Below are positions 11,416 through 23,424 of a DNA stretch of 64,000 bases, in pieces (position 1 is the first letter of the stretch; each line of letters begins with the position of its first letter). The notes under the pieces were generated by a model. That model saw nothing but the letters and a program-made list of their open reading frames with translations. It searched no databases and was not told the DNA's origin. The stretch covers positions 6,318,855-6,382,854 of the forward strand of contig CM075204.1 of NCBI GenBank assembly GCA_037577475.1. The letters run 5' to 3'. This DNA is from Chaunax sp. Z400. Its lineage: Eukaryota; Chordata; Actinopteri; Lophiiformes; Chaunacidae. Position numbers and translations under genes: made by a program.

Positions 11416-14050
11416 TAGGTCCATTCCTCTTCATCTACGCTACATTTATGCAGACAGGCTTCTTATGCATGCAGGACCGGGGCAGATACTCACATAGAAC
11501 CCACACAGCGCGGTGTATTCCCGGCTTAATGTCGCCTCTCGACCCTCAGCTGATGTTTGATTGTGAGGGGAACTCCGCGGTCTCCTGAGCAGTCTGGATT
11601 TTAATGAAGGCATGCGTTCACATCCCTTAACAAAACGCTTTCCAGCAGGGCTTACCGGAACGCTTTCATGTTAGATCAGATTTCAGGAGCAGCTCATCCC
11701 AAGGCTAAGTCTCCGGGTACAGGACAGGCTGGAGAGGCTCAGTGGAGCAGAGACAGTCGGAACAGCCTCCTGAAAAGTTTGATTTGAGTTCAGTCACACT
11801 GAGCGGACTGTAGAGGTTTCTGGCAAACTTCTGCAAAATGTGCATGAAGATAATTATTCACATGGAACACTTAAATAATTCAACTAAAAGGATTTAAGCT
11901 CTGTTCAAGCTTTGTGAAATTCTGCACGAGAGCAAATTAAATAAAACAAATGAAAAGAGGAGAGTGAAATGCTAATTCTTCTTGGTTTATTTGTCTAATG
12001 TTCTTTATTTAAATGTATTTTCCACATAGATTCTGAATTTGACAGAGCTACAGCTCTGCACACTGGAATACAGCGTCATACACAGCTGCACTTTAATTTT
12101 CTGTGTGTGTCCAAGAAGATGCTGTCACTTAAATATGAGAATAAGTGCAGGACCAGAGAGCATCGATCAGACAAGCTCTCGTCTTCTCTTCTCTTCTCTT
12201 CTCTTTAGGGGCCCCTAAGATGGAGTCTCTGTGAGACTTGACTGTCAGTAACATCTTTTTGCAGAGAAAGACTCTGACATGTTAACATCAGAGCACAAAC
12301 ATGTCCATAAAGTGTATCCTGTTGAACCAACAGTTCATTTTATTGTATATTGTTGACCTCCACCGGAGCTGCGTTGATCCCAGAAAACAAAAAAGACGTT
12401 ATCTAGTAAAATTACAAGCTTTATTATCAGCGTGTATTTCTGTCATCGTATTTCATACCTTTTAACCCAAGTACAGATTTATTTAATAAGACAGCACTTA
12501 ATCAAGGATTGTGATTTTTATGGGTTCAATTTTTTAAATACCAATTCATACAAATCAAGTATAATATTATGAAAGGAAGATAAGTAACTAAAATATTGAA
12601 TATGAAGAAAGGATAGGAGACGATGGAGGAGGCAAAATATGATAATAATGTAGAGTGACAAACAATATAAATACTAGTGTTACATTTCATTATTATTATT
12701 ATTTATTGAAAAATAAAAGTGTCACAATGTTAAAGAACGTGAACAAAATGTTCTTGATCTTCACCTCTTTCATTCCAACGACCACCTCTGTAGAAAATCT
12801 GATGGAAGTCTTTAAAGACGTTCTGATAACTGAGCTGATGATTTATTCATTTTAAAACACAACAAGTCATTCATAGTATGGAAAGACAATTTTAACATAT
12901 TGCCTTTCACTCTTAAAACATATACATTTTTAGTTACAACGGGTGTTGTTTAATGGCCCTTCTGTCTGAATCCACCCCAGAATGTAACACTGTAGCTTCG
13001 GTCCTGACTCATCTCTCCACAAAGTTTTGTGAACATCGGTTCAGTGTGTTTTTATTTTGCGTAACCCTGCTAACAGCAGAAAGACACATCTGAAAACATA
13101 ACTTCAATGGAGGAAGCAATAATGCACGTTAGATATCATTTATATTTTTATACTTTATTGTTATGCCTGAATTAAAACTAATTCCAAGCATTAAACAAAC
13201 AGTCGCTCCGATTCTGACTCATACTACCTTGATTTATTTCAACTTTATGTGTAAGTTGATGGATAAAGGAAAACTGAAGACAACTGACTTCTTTGTTGAG
13301 CTTTTAACTCTGGTATTTCTGCTCATTTTACTTGAAGTGGAAGTTGGACAATGGTGACAGTAAAACCCAGCACTGATTTATTGTGCTATTCATAATTATC
13401 AGCGTGACAAAATATAAAGAAAAAATGATAATAACCATTAGATAATTTACATATAATAATACATAGTCTGCAGATTGCATCATATTCCTCTCTTTAAGGA
13501 CGACACTGTGAATCGTATAAATCAAATCATATTTATTCACGAGGCATATACATTTCAAAATAATGACTTTTGTAATGGCAGCAGTTTTTAATGTGTAGTA
13601 TTTTTGTCACCTATTTTTTTTAATTCAGTCTTAGTCTTGTGTCAAATGTCCTTATTAGTTTTTAATCATATTTAGTCACATTATCCTTCTATTTTTTTTA
13701 GTTGACTGAAAGTCTGGACATTTAAGTCTTATTTTAGTAAAAAACTATAATTTTCCTCTGATTTCACTGATTCCACATCAGATTTATCTGATCATGATCT
13801 GATAAAAACAGGTTGAATGATTCAGAATGCAGCTCTGCAGAAAGCGTCTGGTCTGATGATGTCACTTTAAGGAATACATGTTCTGATTGGCTGATTTGTT
13901 TTGAACCACGCCCAGCTCCAAGCCAGCGAGCCGGGCTTCTTACCCATTTAAAGTTTGACAATGGTTTCAGCCCCAAGACCTCTAATCATTGGTTTACCAG
14001 GTGAAACTGTGACTCTGAGCTCCAGATATCCTGAGGAACCTTCAGAGGGA
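11416..14050. other. Putative 5'UTR intron, first part
   Basis: Non-coding. It holds a short TCTTC pentamer run at 12,182-12,206. From about 12,480 it becomes strongly AT-rich. I saw no coding exon. Confidence 0.4.
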
Positions 14051-15083
14051 ACCAGATACTAGATGGTTCCATTAGTCTTTGGCTCCTATAACCAGGTCGG
14101 ACCAGCTACTAGACGGTTCCATTAGTCTTTGGCTCCTATACCCAGGTCGGACCAGCTACTAGACGGTTCCATTGATCTTTGGTCCCTATACCCAGGTAGG
14201 ACCAGCTACTAGATGGTTCCATTAGTCTTTGGCTCCTATAAGCAGGTAGGACCAGCTACTAGATGGTTCCATTAGTCTTTGGTCCCTATACCCAGGTCAG
14301 ACCAGCTACTAGATGGTTCCATTAGTCTTTGGCCCCTATACCCAGGTCAGACCAGCTACTAGATGGTTCGATTAGTCTTTGGTCCCTATACCCAGGTAGG
14401 ACCAGCTACTAGATGGTTCCATTAGTCTTTGGCTCCTATAACCAGGTAGGACCAGCTGCTAGATGGTTCCATTAGTCTTTGGTCCCTATACCCAGGTAGG
14501 ACCAGCTACTAGATGGTTCCATTAGTCTTTGGCTCCTATACCCAGGTCAGACCAGCTACTAGATGGTTCGATTAGTCTTTGGTCCCTATACCCAGGTAGG
14601 ACCAGCTACTAGATGGTTCCATTAGTCTTTGGCTCCTATAACCAGGTAGGACCAGCTACTAGATGGTTCCATTAGTCTTTGGTCCCCATACCCAGGTAGG
14701 ACCAGCTACTAGATGGTTCCATTAGTCTTTGGCTCCTATACCCGGGTCAGACCAGCTACTAGATGGTTCGATTAGTCTTTGGTCCCTATACCCAGGTAGG
14801 ACCAGCTACTAGATGGTTCCATTAGTCTTTGGCTCCTATAACCAGGTAGGACCAGCTACTAGATGGTTCGATTAGTCTTTGGTCCCTATACCCAGGTAGG
14901 ACCAGCTACTAGATGGTTCCATTAGTCTTTGGCTCCTATACCCATGTCAGACCAGCTACTAGATGGTTCCATTAGTCTTTGGCCCCTATACCCAGGTCGG
15001 ACCAGCTACTAGATGGTTCCATTAGTCTTTGGCCCCTATACCCAGGTCGGACCAGCTACTAGACGGTTCCATTAGTCTTTGGT
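14051..15083. repeat. 50-bp minisatellite, about 20.7 copies, with 200-bp higher-order structure
   Basis: Units start every 50 bases from 14,051 (ACCAGCTACT, AGATGGTTCC, ATTAGTCTTT, a GGCTCC or GGTCCC variant, then TATA and CCCAGGT). Variants at four sites recur every fourth unit from 14,351 to 14,950. Units at 14,351, 14,551 and 14,751 are identical to each other, and so are those at 14,401, 14,601 and 14,801. The two edges carry the AGACGG variant (14,101, 14,151, 15,051), suggesting older, less homogenised ends. The array lies between the candidate promoter and the first coding exon, so it is probably transcribed. The period is not a multiple of three and no long frame runs through it. Confidence 0.97.
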
Positions 15084-16075
15084 GTAATTGTTTTGTGGTA
15101 ACACTGTAGAAGTGATTCTACTTTGTGATCAAATGGAGGAATTTTGTCGAGGGAAATTCCCTTGACTGTCATCCCTTAAACGTCCCTGAACATGATTCTT
15201 TTTTGTTCCTCTCGGACAGCGAAGGCCAACGAAAACACCGCAGCCATCAGTGTAAATTAATTTTACAGAACCAGACACTCACAAATAAAATAAGAACAAA
15301 CCATTTAGAAGAGGTCGAAGTGAATTTACTTGACCTGCTGTAGCTCAGAATGAACTCCAGAATTCCTCCTGGTCTGCATCGACTGAAGCATTGCTCTCTT
15401 GAGCGTAGTCAAACACGTCAAGGGAGATTCCTTTGGAGGAGACTGGCATCGGGTTTTGCATCTTTTTACAAAGAGTTTGTACAATAGCACTACAACAAAG
15501 ACCCTTCTCTACACCATCTCTGTGTGTGATTTTAGATAGCATGCCCATGTTCCGCAAGCAAAAGAGGCTATATGTATAACACAGCATGACATTTATATGT
15601 ATGTATAGCGTGACATTTTACATATGCATCGAGCAGCACTTTGTCAGCGATGAACTCACGTGGTAGGAACATTCCTTATCTGTCCCTGTCACATGGTTGA
15701 TCCTCTGCTCGGAGGGTAAGGAGCTCCTGGACCTCGTGCTGTTTCCCCAATTTGAAGACATTTTTGGTTGATTTCCTCCTTCTTTGAATTAGCTGCTAAC
15801 TGCTACTAGATGCTTTTTAAATCAAGCTGTATCATTAATGATATATTGTAACACAGCAGGTAGTACAGATTTCAATGGAATCTCAATGTCTTTGTTCTTT
15901 TAAAATGTTGACAGAAGTTGAAATTTGAATCTAAGTGAATCTGATAGCAGATCTGAAAAGATTTAGCTTTAATAAAATGCTATTAAACCCCATCATAGCC
16001 ACAGATGACTTTGTTGCTATAGATACTCCATAATGACCTGACAGATACAAGAAAAGTCATGTTTTTACTCTGGAT
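15084..16075. other. Non-coding stretch between minisatellite and hAT-like segment
   Basis: No gene is recognised. Short open frames at 15,125-15,343 (+) and 15,345-15,587 (-) have no domain and are taken as chance. Confidence 0.35.
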
Positions 16076-17256
16076 CAGGGGTCTTCAAGTGGTCCAGTAA
16101 GTCAAACCTCCTCCCCTGCTGGGGTCTGAACAGTTACATTAGATACCTACAAATACGGGCTCACGCTTTTTGCCAGACTGAAGAAATTAGTTTAGTTCAC
16201 ATTTTTATTGAACAAAGTATAAAATGTTAGCAGTTTTATAGTAACACCTTTTTGGCATAACTCATCTTTAACAACATTTATCTGTTTATGAACACCAGAA
16301 CGCTTTGGTTAAGATATAAAATTATTAATGAATGAATGAATGAATAAATAAATGAATAAATAAAAAAATAAAAAAATAAATAAAAAAACAAAAAAACAGC
16401 ACTTACACAGGACAAATGTGAAAAGTGAGTGCCATCAACTCTTTGTCTCTTTCTAAATAAATTCCTTCCAGTCCATAAAAACAGACACCTTCAGAGGAAA
16501 ATTTAAAAGAGTCTCTTTAGGGCTGGACTCACTTAAGATGGAAGCACAAACTTCTTAGCTTCAAAGAGAAATCAAATATGACAACCCACATACATATGTT
16601 CATGCACATGCATATTCTCTCCCCCTCCAAAATTCAGTGGAAAAAAACCCACTGCTTTCTCAATGCCACATTATCCTGCAGATCAATAAGTTCCATCTGC
16701 AGAGGTCCAAGATGCAGATCTGTTTACTCTCCTGTGGTGATGTGGTGACATTTCGGACTAGAAAAGGATTGTGCATAAAAAGAAGGAGCTACTCTCCAAG
16801 GCTGAAGTTGTCAAAATGATCACAGAAGTTTCCAATCAGTTCATGTATGAACAACAGATTCCATGTAAATCAGACACACCGGCCTCATGCAGCTCGTCTC
16901 AGGGAAGATAAATGTGAACTTCTCTGTCCAATCATCACAGACGACTCAATTTTCACTGTCAACTTTTCTTATTTAGATAAGATAAGATAGCCCTCATCTA
17001 AATAAGACATCATACTTCATGTTGCCTCTGTGGCAAAGTGTACGGATGTACGTAGCTCCATATGTTAGCAGCCTTTATTAGCATCCTAGCAGTATGAGGA
17101 TCCGTTAGGACCCAGGGAGCCGTACTGAGCTGCTCAGGTCACACCTGTTCTAAAGTCATTTTTCAGTTATGTAAAAAAGCTTTGCTGTCCAGATTGAAGC
17201 CTCTCGTGGTCCAAATTTGGCCCGCGGGCCACTAATTGGTAATCTTTGTTCTAGAT
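16076..17256. mobile_element. Possible hAT-like non-autonomous element
   Basis: It begins CAGGGGTCTTCAAGTGGTCC and ends with GTGGTCC, TTGGCCCGCGGGCCAC and TTTGTTCTAG. CAGGGGTC-type starts with a GGCCCGCGGGCC block near the other end are typical of hAT-related (Charlie-like) repeats. I could not find a convincing 8-bp target duplication, so the ends are provisional. The interior is AT-rich and contains an AATGAATAAATA run at 16,326-16,400. A second GACCCGCGGGCCACATCTGG block at 28,024 may be a related fragment. Confidence 0.35.
16326..16400. repeat. AATGAATA/AATAAA simple repeat
   Basis: Low-complexity A-rich tetranucleotide-like run inside the possible hAT-like segment. Confidence 0.8.
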
Positions 17257-18573
17257 GAAGTCAGGAGGAATAAAATTAAGGCCAGGAGTGGACAGAAAGT
17301 TCTCTGGAGTTTGAGAAGATTCAGCTGTACTATGTTAAGATCAAACTGCAGTTGTGTTCAAAGTGTTATAATCTCACATCTGCTGATGCATTTCTCTGTC
17401 TGTCTCCCGAGTAGCCGTCCCAGTCCTGTCAGCAGAAAACATTTCATTATGCATGCACTCACCTGCACACAAGAACACACACGTGTGATGTATGCACTCC
17501 TGCAACACGTTCACAGAGCGTGCTGCGAGCATCCTGTGACAAACAACCTATGGTGTGAAGCGTGTGTCTGTCATGTCAGTGTATTGTCAGCGTGTGAGGT
17601 TGCAGTGAATGAGGAATCAAGATGGCGCGCTGACATTACACAGGGGTCCAGGTGGACTTTGCCAAAGAAGCCTGTCCCTGTATTATCACCTCCCTCCGCC
17701 AGCATCCCGTCATCTCAGCACCTCTCTCCCAGCAGTCGCCAGGGCGTCTCACTATAAACGGCACAGCTGAATCCAGTCTGACACACAGACCTCACACACC
17801 AGGGATGGGCACTGACAGGATTTTATTAACTCACTTTATTATTTTATAGCTCCTGAGCAAGAAGTCTAATGAACAAATGATGCATATAGAGGAAACAGAT
17901 GCATTTAAATGAGCAAAAATAAAGGAACTTGTGTAGATAATAAACCCTTCACTCATGATTATATTTCTGCACAACATCCACTTTTCATTTACTTGCTTAT
18001 TCTAGGTGAAAACATCGTGTGGCTCTGTAAATATGACATTTAACTCGAGCTAAAAGATGCACAGGTACTACAGTAGCTGTGGATGCAGCACTGGCCTCTC
18101 ACCAAGACGTATAACAGTGTTGTTTACACCCTTCAAAAATTTAAGTTTTAAGTGCCTTTAATAGCCAGTTTTCTTCTGTATTTTCTGAAGTCCCTAATAA
18201 ACAAATAAACTAACAAATAAACCAAGCAACCAACAAACAAAGAAACAAATGGACACAGTTGAAAACATAAAGAAAACCCTCTTTGGCAGAGATAAAAATG
18301 AGAAGCTAAAGACAAAAAAATGTTTAGCTCGAACTGTGAAAACGAAAATCTTTTCTGAATTCTCAACTTTTCCACACTGTTCATGTCAGCTGTTGTGTTC
18401 CTCTCAGGTGCAGAGAAGAAGAGGAGGAGGTGATGTTTGCTCCTCAGCTCACAGTGAGGGTTTAAGTCTGTCAGGACGCCTCCCCTCAGACCACCTGCTG
18501 TTCTAAAGCAACTAAACATCCCGAACCCGACACCTCACTGTCCACCACCCACCCATTCTACGTCTGTCCTTAG
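17257..18573. other. Non-coding sequence before first coding exon
   Basis: No exon apart from the one that follows. An AACAAATAAAC-type run lies at about 18,195-18,250. The sequence just before 18,574 (CGTCTGTCCTTAG) is the 3' splice acceptor for the first coding exon. The 173-codon open frame at 17,236-17,757 has no recognisable domain. Confidence 0.45.
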
Positions 18574-18756
18574 TGTCATGGCCTTCACCCTGTCAGAGAT
18601 CATGGCAGCTCGTCGGCAGCAGTCTCAGGCTCAGTCACACACCCAGCGAGGCAGCAGGACGACCGTGGAGGTGGACGAGTACAGCACCAACCCCACTCAG
18701 GCCTTCACCTTCTACAACATCAACCAGGGACGCTTCCAGCCACCACACGTCCACAT
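18574..18756 (+). CDS. mpped1: mpped1 coding exon 1 (residues 1-60, partial gene)
   Basis: First coding exon of metallophosphoesterase domain-containing protein 1, a brain-enriched class III cyclic-nucleotide-phosphodiesterase-like protein; MPPED2 is its paralogue. The acceptor CTGTCCTTAG precedes 18,574, the ATG is at 18,578 in context GTGTCATGG, and the exon ends at 18,756 before the donor GTGAGT (phase 2, splitting the Met60 codon). The product starts MAFTLSEIMAARRQQ and then has VEVDEYSTNPTQAFTFYNIN and QGRFQPPHVHM, the conserved N-terminal block of the MPPED1/2 family. The MAF..MAARR start matches MPPED1, not MPPED2. The Gln/Ser-rich stretch between MAARR and VEVDEY looks longer than in mammals. 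Human MPPED1 has a further N-terminal extension that I do not see here; the 4 bases before the ATG are the only exon sequence upstream. Start choice is well supported by this alignment from memory. Confidence 0.93.
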
Positions 18757-19856
18757 GTGAGTCGATATTACAAACAGCAGCATCGAAATGCAATACAATG
18801 CAATACAAGTCTTGTACTTATAGCACAGTTGTTTCATTTTTCTTAGCTAGCTAGCTACGATTTTGTATTGTTTATTAGATTAAATGTAATTAATATCCAT
18901 GGAATTACCTGTTAAAAGAAATATACTTTCCTAAATAGTGGTAACAAAATTAAGTAAAGTAGAGAGCTGATGCTAAAGTCATTACAGTGACACACATTAC
19001 AGCCTCACTGTGATAGAAAATACTTCAATATTCAGGCAAATAAATGACATACATCATACAGATGAGGTTTACAGATATTTGTAGGCTTAGTTTTGAACTC
19101 TGGAGACAACCAGGCTAGCTGTCTCCACCCGTTTCCAGACTGACCACATCCTGATTCCAACGTCATCCTTAAAGCTCGAAACACAAAACAGTCATGATAG
19201 AAGCTGCGGTGACAAAGACAGACTCTTCCATCGTCTCACGTTGCCTGTGACGGGGCCTAAAAGTAGCACATGAACACACCATAAAGACCAGTTGACGACA
19301 CCCACACCTAATGCTGTGTCTCAAAACACATACGTCCGCAGTTTGAGTGTATCAGTGTATCAGTGCGCTCACACCACTAAGTATGTCAAAATGCAGTGTA
19401 CAGTACTACCAATACCTGGTTGACATACTCAAAACAGCCCAAAAGTTGAGTGTGGACACTTCTCACCCTAAATGGTCGCCATCTTGGCTACGTAGTGGAA
19501 ATGATATTACCATTTGAACAATAACATACAAGGTTTAACAGTAGAATATCTCCGTTCACCATTTTTTAATTGAGCTAACTAATCTGCTCAGCATTGTTGG
19601 CACCACAAAGCCACATGCTAACACTGCAAGCTAATGAGGTGATTAGAGATTGGCCGTTATCCGTCTCTGCACTCGGAACTAGTTATTGTATGTGTGTAAG
19701 CTTAATGCTCGCCAGCCAGGACAAACAATAAAGGCTTGATGCTCCACTAGTTCTGTCCTACTGGACTCTGTGAGCCACAAGAAGGCCTTTAATATGAAGC
19801 ATCTGTGCAAGAAGGTTTGAATTTCATTGACAAAAGCTTAACACAGAGCAAAAAAA

Positions 19857-19898
19857 CAGCAAAGTAAAAACAGCAAAGTAAAAACAGCAAAGTAAAAG
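19857..19898. repeat. 14-bp tandem repeat, 3 copies
   Basis: The unit CAGCAAAGTAAAAA begins at 19,857, 19,871 and 19,885. Confidence 0.9.
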
Positions 19899-20716
19899 CA
19901 AGAGAAATTGCTGAGTGAGCTGTATTTCTGTCAAACATTACATATGTTGTACTGATGGAGTTAATTCTACAGATATGTACATTATCTTTATTATCTATAT
20001 GTACATTAACTCAACAGCCAAAGGTACCAGCAGATGAAACTAATCCACTGTCAAAGAATACTTCTTGTCGGTATTTAATCATTTTTTATTAATTTTACCA
20101 TCTAATTATAAACATGTTGCAATGAAAGAACAAGGAAGTAAGAGCAGATGTATTTTCAACAAAAAAATAAAAAAACCCAACCTTTGTGGCTGTATTATAC
20201 ATTTATGAGTTTGCATGGTGTGCTTGAACGTTCCTTGAAGTCACCGTTGGCACCCATAATGCTTTGCTGTAAGTATGTTGATTTCAGAGTTTATGAGGTA
20301 CAAGGGACTTGATCTATGTACTGGGACTCAGCTCAGACAGCCCAGTTCAACCCCCTACTTTTAGAACCTGTAGAACCTTCTGTATGTAGACTGGTCCTTA
20401 CTGGGTCATGCAGCCCACAGCTGTAGGGTTTTTACAGGGACAGCTTGTTGGCCTCCTCCAACTTTTAAAAGTTAAGAAAAAGAGAAATGTTCAGCTTTTA
20501 TGAAGTGTAGCTTATATAACCAATAAAACTGTCTTTTAAACACACTTAAATGGATGATAAGAGAGAGAATTTCTCTGTGGGGTTCCATAAAGCATCACTT
20601 CACATTTCTTTATGTTTTTTAACTTTCATTGGGATTCACACAACTTCCTGGCTGTCCTACATGCATGTGTATCTCCTTTCCCACTTCCTCTCGTCTCCTT
20701 CTCTCTCTTGTGGTGT

Positions 20717-20741
20717 GAGGAGGAGGAGGAGGAGGAGGAGG
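20717..20741. repeat. (AGG)n microsatellite
   Basis: About eight GGA/AGG triplets. In one frame it gives a poly-Glu run, but this is inside the intron. Confidence 0.9.
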
Positions 20742-21141
20742 CAGTGCTGGGTCTTATCATACCTGAAGGAGAGCTCACTAAAGTGGGCCATGGTTATTCA
20801 CCAGCTCCCCTCTTCCCCCTGGAGACTTCATGGATCTGCACACTGGCTGGAAATCCCACAGGACTCTGCTCTTTTCTATATCTGCGCTTTATTCTTTCTC
20901 TGTCTCTACACATTTCTCTCTCTGTCTCTCTCAGCGCTACACTTCCATTGTGGCCTCTTGTTTCCACCACTGCTTCGGTCTGTGGGGATGATTCTCTGCT
21001 GGATACTAATGCAAACCTTTTCATTGTCAGCCTCTTTCTGCAGAGACTTTGTGTTTCTTTCTTCTGTATTGTTTAAGAGCACTGAGAGCCACAGTGACCC
21101 CTTTTCCATTTCTCCCTATGTTAACTTTTCTTGTTTTCCAG

Positions 21142-21323
21142 GGTGGACCCAATGCCCCACGACACGCCCAAGCCTCCTGGTTATACTCGCTTTGTGTGCA
21201 TCTCGGACACGCACTCCCGCACCGACTCCATCCAGATGCCATACGGGGACGTGTTCATCCACGCCGGAGACTTCACTGAGCTGGGACTGCCCTCTGAGGT
21301 CAAGAAGTTCAACGACTGGCTAG
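21142..21323 (+). CDS. mpped1: mpped1 coding exon 2 (residues 60-121), metal-binding motifs
   Basis: This 182-nt exon begins with the G completing Met60 and continues VDPMPHDTPKPPGYTRFVC, then ISDTHSRTDSIQMPYGDVF and IHAGDFTELGLPSEVKKFND. It ends with the first base of the Gly121 codon before donor GTCAGC (phase 1). It carries two of the calcineurin-like phosphoesterase motifs: D-x-H at Asp82/His84, and G-D at Gly102/Asp103, the residue that normally bridges both metals. All of these ligands are present. Sequence is near-identical to my memory of vertebrate MPPED1. The VFIHAGDF wording is closer to MPPED1 (VLIHAGDF) than to MPPED2 (ILLHTGDF). No frameshift or stop is seen. The donor GTCAGC is a weak match to consensus, but the frame with exon 3 is exact. 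Confidence 0.96.
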
Positions 21324-22467
21324 GTCAGCATCTCTGAAAGTTGTGGCTCTGGATCCAGAGCAGTTCAGGGGCATGTTTTCTGTAACTGGGTCCTCTTACA
21401 GGGATCTATTAATAAGGCTGGGGTCAGTGTCGGGTTACATTTACTCACTCTGGGTGATGTTGAACGTTATCATGGAAAATTTTAACATAGAAGGATTGAG
21501 ATAGGATAAACTTTTAATTCACTTTTAATTCACATGGTTACAAAGGAGATTTTCCGCGTTATAGACGACTGATTGCAAATTGAAAATCTGCTTTACTTTA
21601 AATCCCTTTCACAAGTATGCCATACATTTTGTAATTGATTTCCTCCCTTGCTGAAAAGAATTGAGTCTTTTCTCTCTTTTCGGTGAGTTCAAGGACGCTC
21701 TGAGAACATCAGAGATTTAAATTGACTCCTGCACCACATTTCTTAAGTGTAAGAAGCTGCAAGATTTTACAATCTGCATATTGTTTGTCTTCTGTGTTCA
21801 ATTTTCTTACAAGAAAGCTCATGAATGCAGCACTTTGTGGTGATTCACGAGTCCTTGAGGAGTTCCATGAACACACCACAAAGGAGAGTTTTTAAAATGT
21901 TCTCTGCTCATATCTGCACTTCCACAAAATGAAAACTTTGACAAAAGAATGCAGTTGATTGGATGTTCATTGTGATGGACAGGAAGTCATAGCATACTGA
22001 CATGACTTTAAACCAAAGGATGCCTGGAAGGAAAATAAAGAAACCAAACGTCAAAGCTGATGCTTGACCGCAGTGATGTGAACACAGCCTATATATGAGT
22101 TGTGTTAAACATGCAAACCCGTGAGATGGTCCTCTCAGTGTGATGTGGTGCTGTGTGAGTCTGGTTTGTGTTACTCTCCTCTCAGCTCTGACAGAGGCTG
22201 CTCAGAAATCCCAGTTCATATCTGTGTAGTTTAACACTGACAGCCTCTTTCTCCCTGGGACAAAACGCTGAAACAAAGCAGGCAGGTTCAGAGACCAAAC
22301 CACGAGTCGAAAACTACATCTGTCCAACGGCCAGAATGTTTCTAAGCAGACAGAGTGAGGGCAAGACATTTAAGAGGAAAGATATTACATTTATTTAGGC
22401 TTGATTATTGTATTATTTTTAATTAGAGTAATGTTATTTATACTCGCCTAAATCTGTATGGGGGGGC

Positions 22468-22500
22468 TGGAGGTGGAGGTGGAGGTGGAGGTGGAGTTGG
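22468..22500. repeat. (GGAGGT)n short tandem repeat
   Basis: About five hexamer units GGTGGA on the plus strand. In other frames it gives Leu-His repeats, which are not a gene. Confidence 0.85.
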
Positions 22501-23033
22501 AGAGGATGGAGTTGGAGAATAATGTGATTCTGTGTAATGGATGAGACAAATTGATGATCACTCTGAGGATGGACTGGGCTTTTCCCACTGGTGAACATTA
22601 GATATGCACATTCCAATGTTAATATATAAGATTTTCATTATATCCAACTCCATTTTCATGGACTATTAATCTGGGGCTTTTAGCAGCATTTGCATCGCAT
22701 GTATTGTCTTCGTTAAGGCCGGTTCGTGGTTGCCAAATAAGTGTGTCTTCCAGGGTCCGTGTGGTGTAAAATTTCACCATCTGTCCATGTCTATGAAGAC
22801 CTGTGCAGACTAACTTCATGCACCACGAGCAGACTGGCTGTGCTGTTTTCAGACTGTGAGATGCATTTGAAGGCTCTGGAAAAAGTAAATGAATTATGAG
22901 TTCAGATTTGTTTTTGCCACATGCTTACAGCGGCATAGAAAACACGTCATTATGAAAACATGTCACATCACAATAAATTTCATATAATAACAATAACAAT
23001 GAATATAATGTCATATATAAATTAGCATATCAG

Positions 23034-23424
23034 CACAGGTGGAGTCAGGAGGGTGTAGAGGTGAAATTGGTAGAAAATGCTGCTAAAGTGCCCTCTTGGA
23101 TGCCTGTATGGTAGATTAAACATGACTAATTGCCCTCCGGGGTGCCCTTCCAGTGGAGAGAATGTGATGCAGTGCCATATAGACTGCCCTACCTGCTGGA
23201 GAATTAATTGGCCCCCATGCTCCTTTTAAATGGTTAAATAGTTAATAGTTCCCTGTATTTTTAATACAGATGTGCAGAAGTCACATAATATCTTCACCAG
23301 GGTTTCTCACTGTTTCACCATAAATGCATCACAGGTTTCTACATTCTGGTGTCCCACCACAGACATTTGGTGCCCCTTATATTTTTTTTGCCCTTGTTCC
23401 TCAAACCACGTAAGTCTGCCACTG
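23034..23424 (+). mobile_element. MITE-like repeat, short copy (GGTGGAGTCA family)
   Basis: It starts CACAGGTGGAGTCAGGAGGG and ends TAAGTCTGCCACTG. It shares with the copy at 26,033-26,762 the words TTGGATGCCT, TATGGTAGATT/TATGGTCGATT, TGGTGCCC and TTTTTTTGCCC/TTTTTTGGCCC, in the same order and orientation. The ends are imperfect inverted repeats, as for a non-autonomous DNA transposon. Confidence 0.55.

Larger units (their letters stand above)
18757..21141 (+). other. mpped1: mpped1 intron between coding exons 1 and 2 (2,385 bp)
   Basis: The GT at 18,757 (GTGAGT) and the AG at 21,141 (TTGTTTTCCAG) restore the frame exactly: AT from exon 1 and G from exon 2 make Met60. The intron is phase 2. 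It contains a three-fold 14-bp repeat (19,857-19,898), a GGA run (20,717-20,741) and pyrimidine-rich sequence in the last 400 bases. The long open frame at 20,550-21,323 is the exon plus chance intron read-through. Confidence 0.9.

Noticed and set aside
14051..15083. CRISPR-like array (regular 50-bp spacing)
   Set aside because: The whole unit is repeated with no unique spacers, and the host is a vertebrate; it is a minisatellite.
17236..17757. 173-codon open frame in the region before the first coding exon
   Set aside because: No domain, no relative that I recognise, and no splice context linking it to mpped1 in frame.
20550..21141. Upstream part of a 257-codon open frame preceding exon 2
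   Set aside because: Only the part after 21,141 matches MPPED1; the rest is low-complexity intron sequence in chance frames, separated by a good acceptor site.
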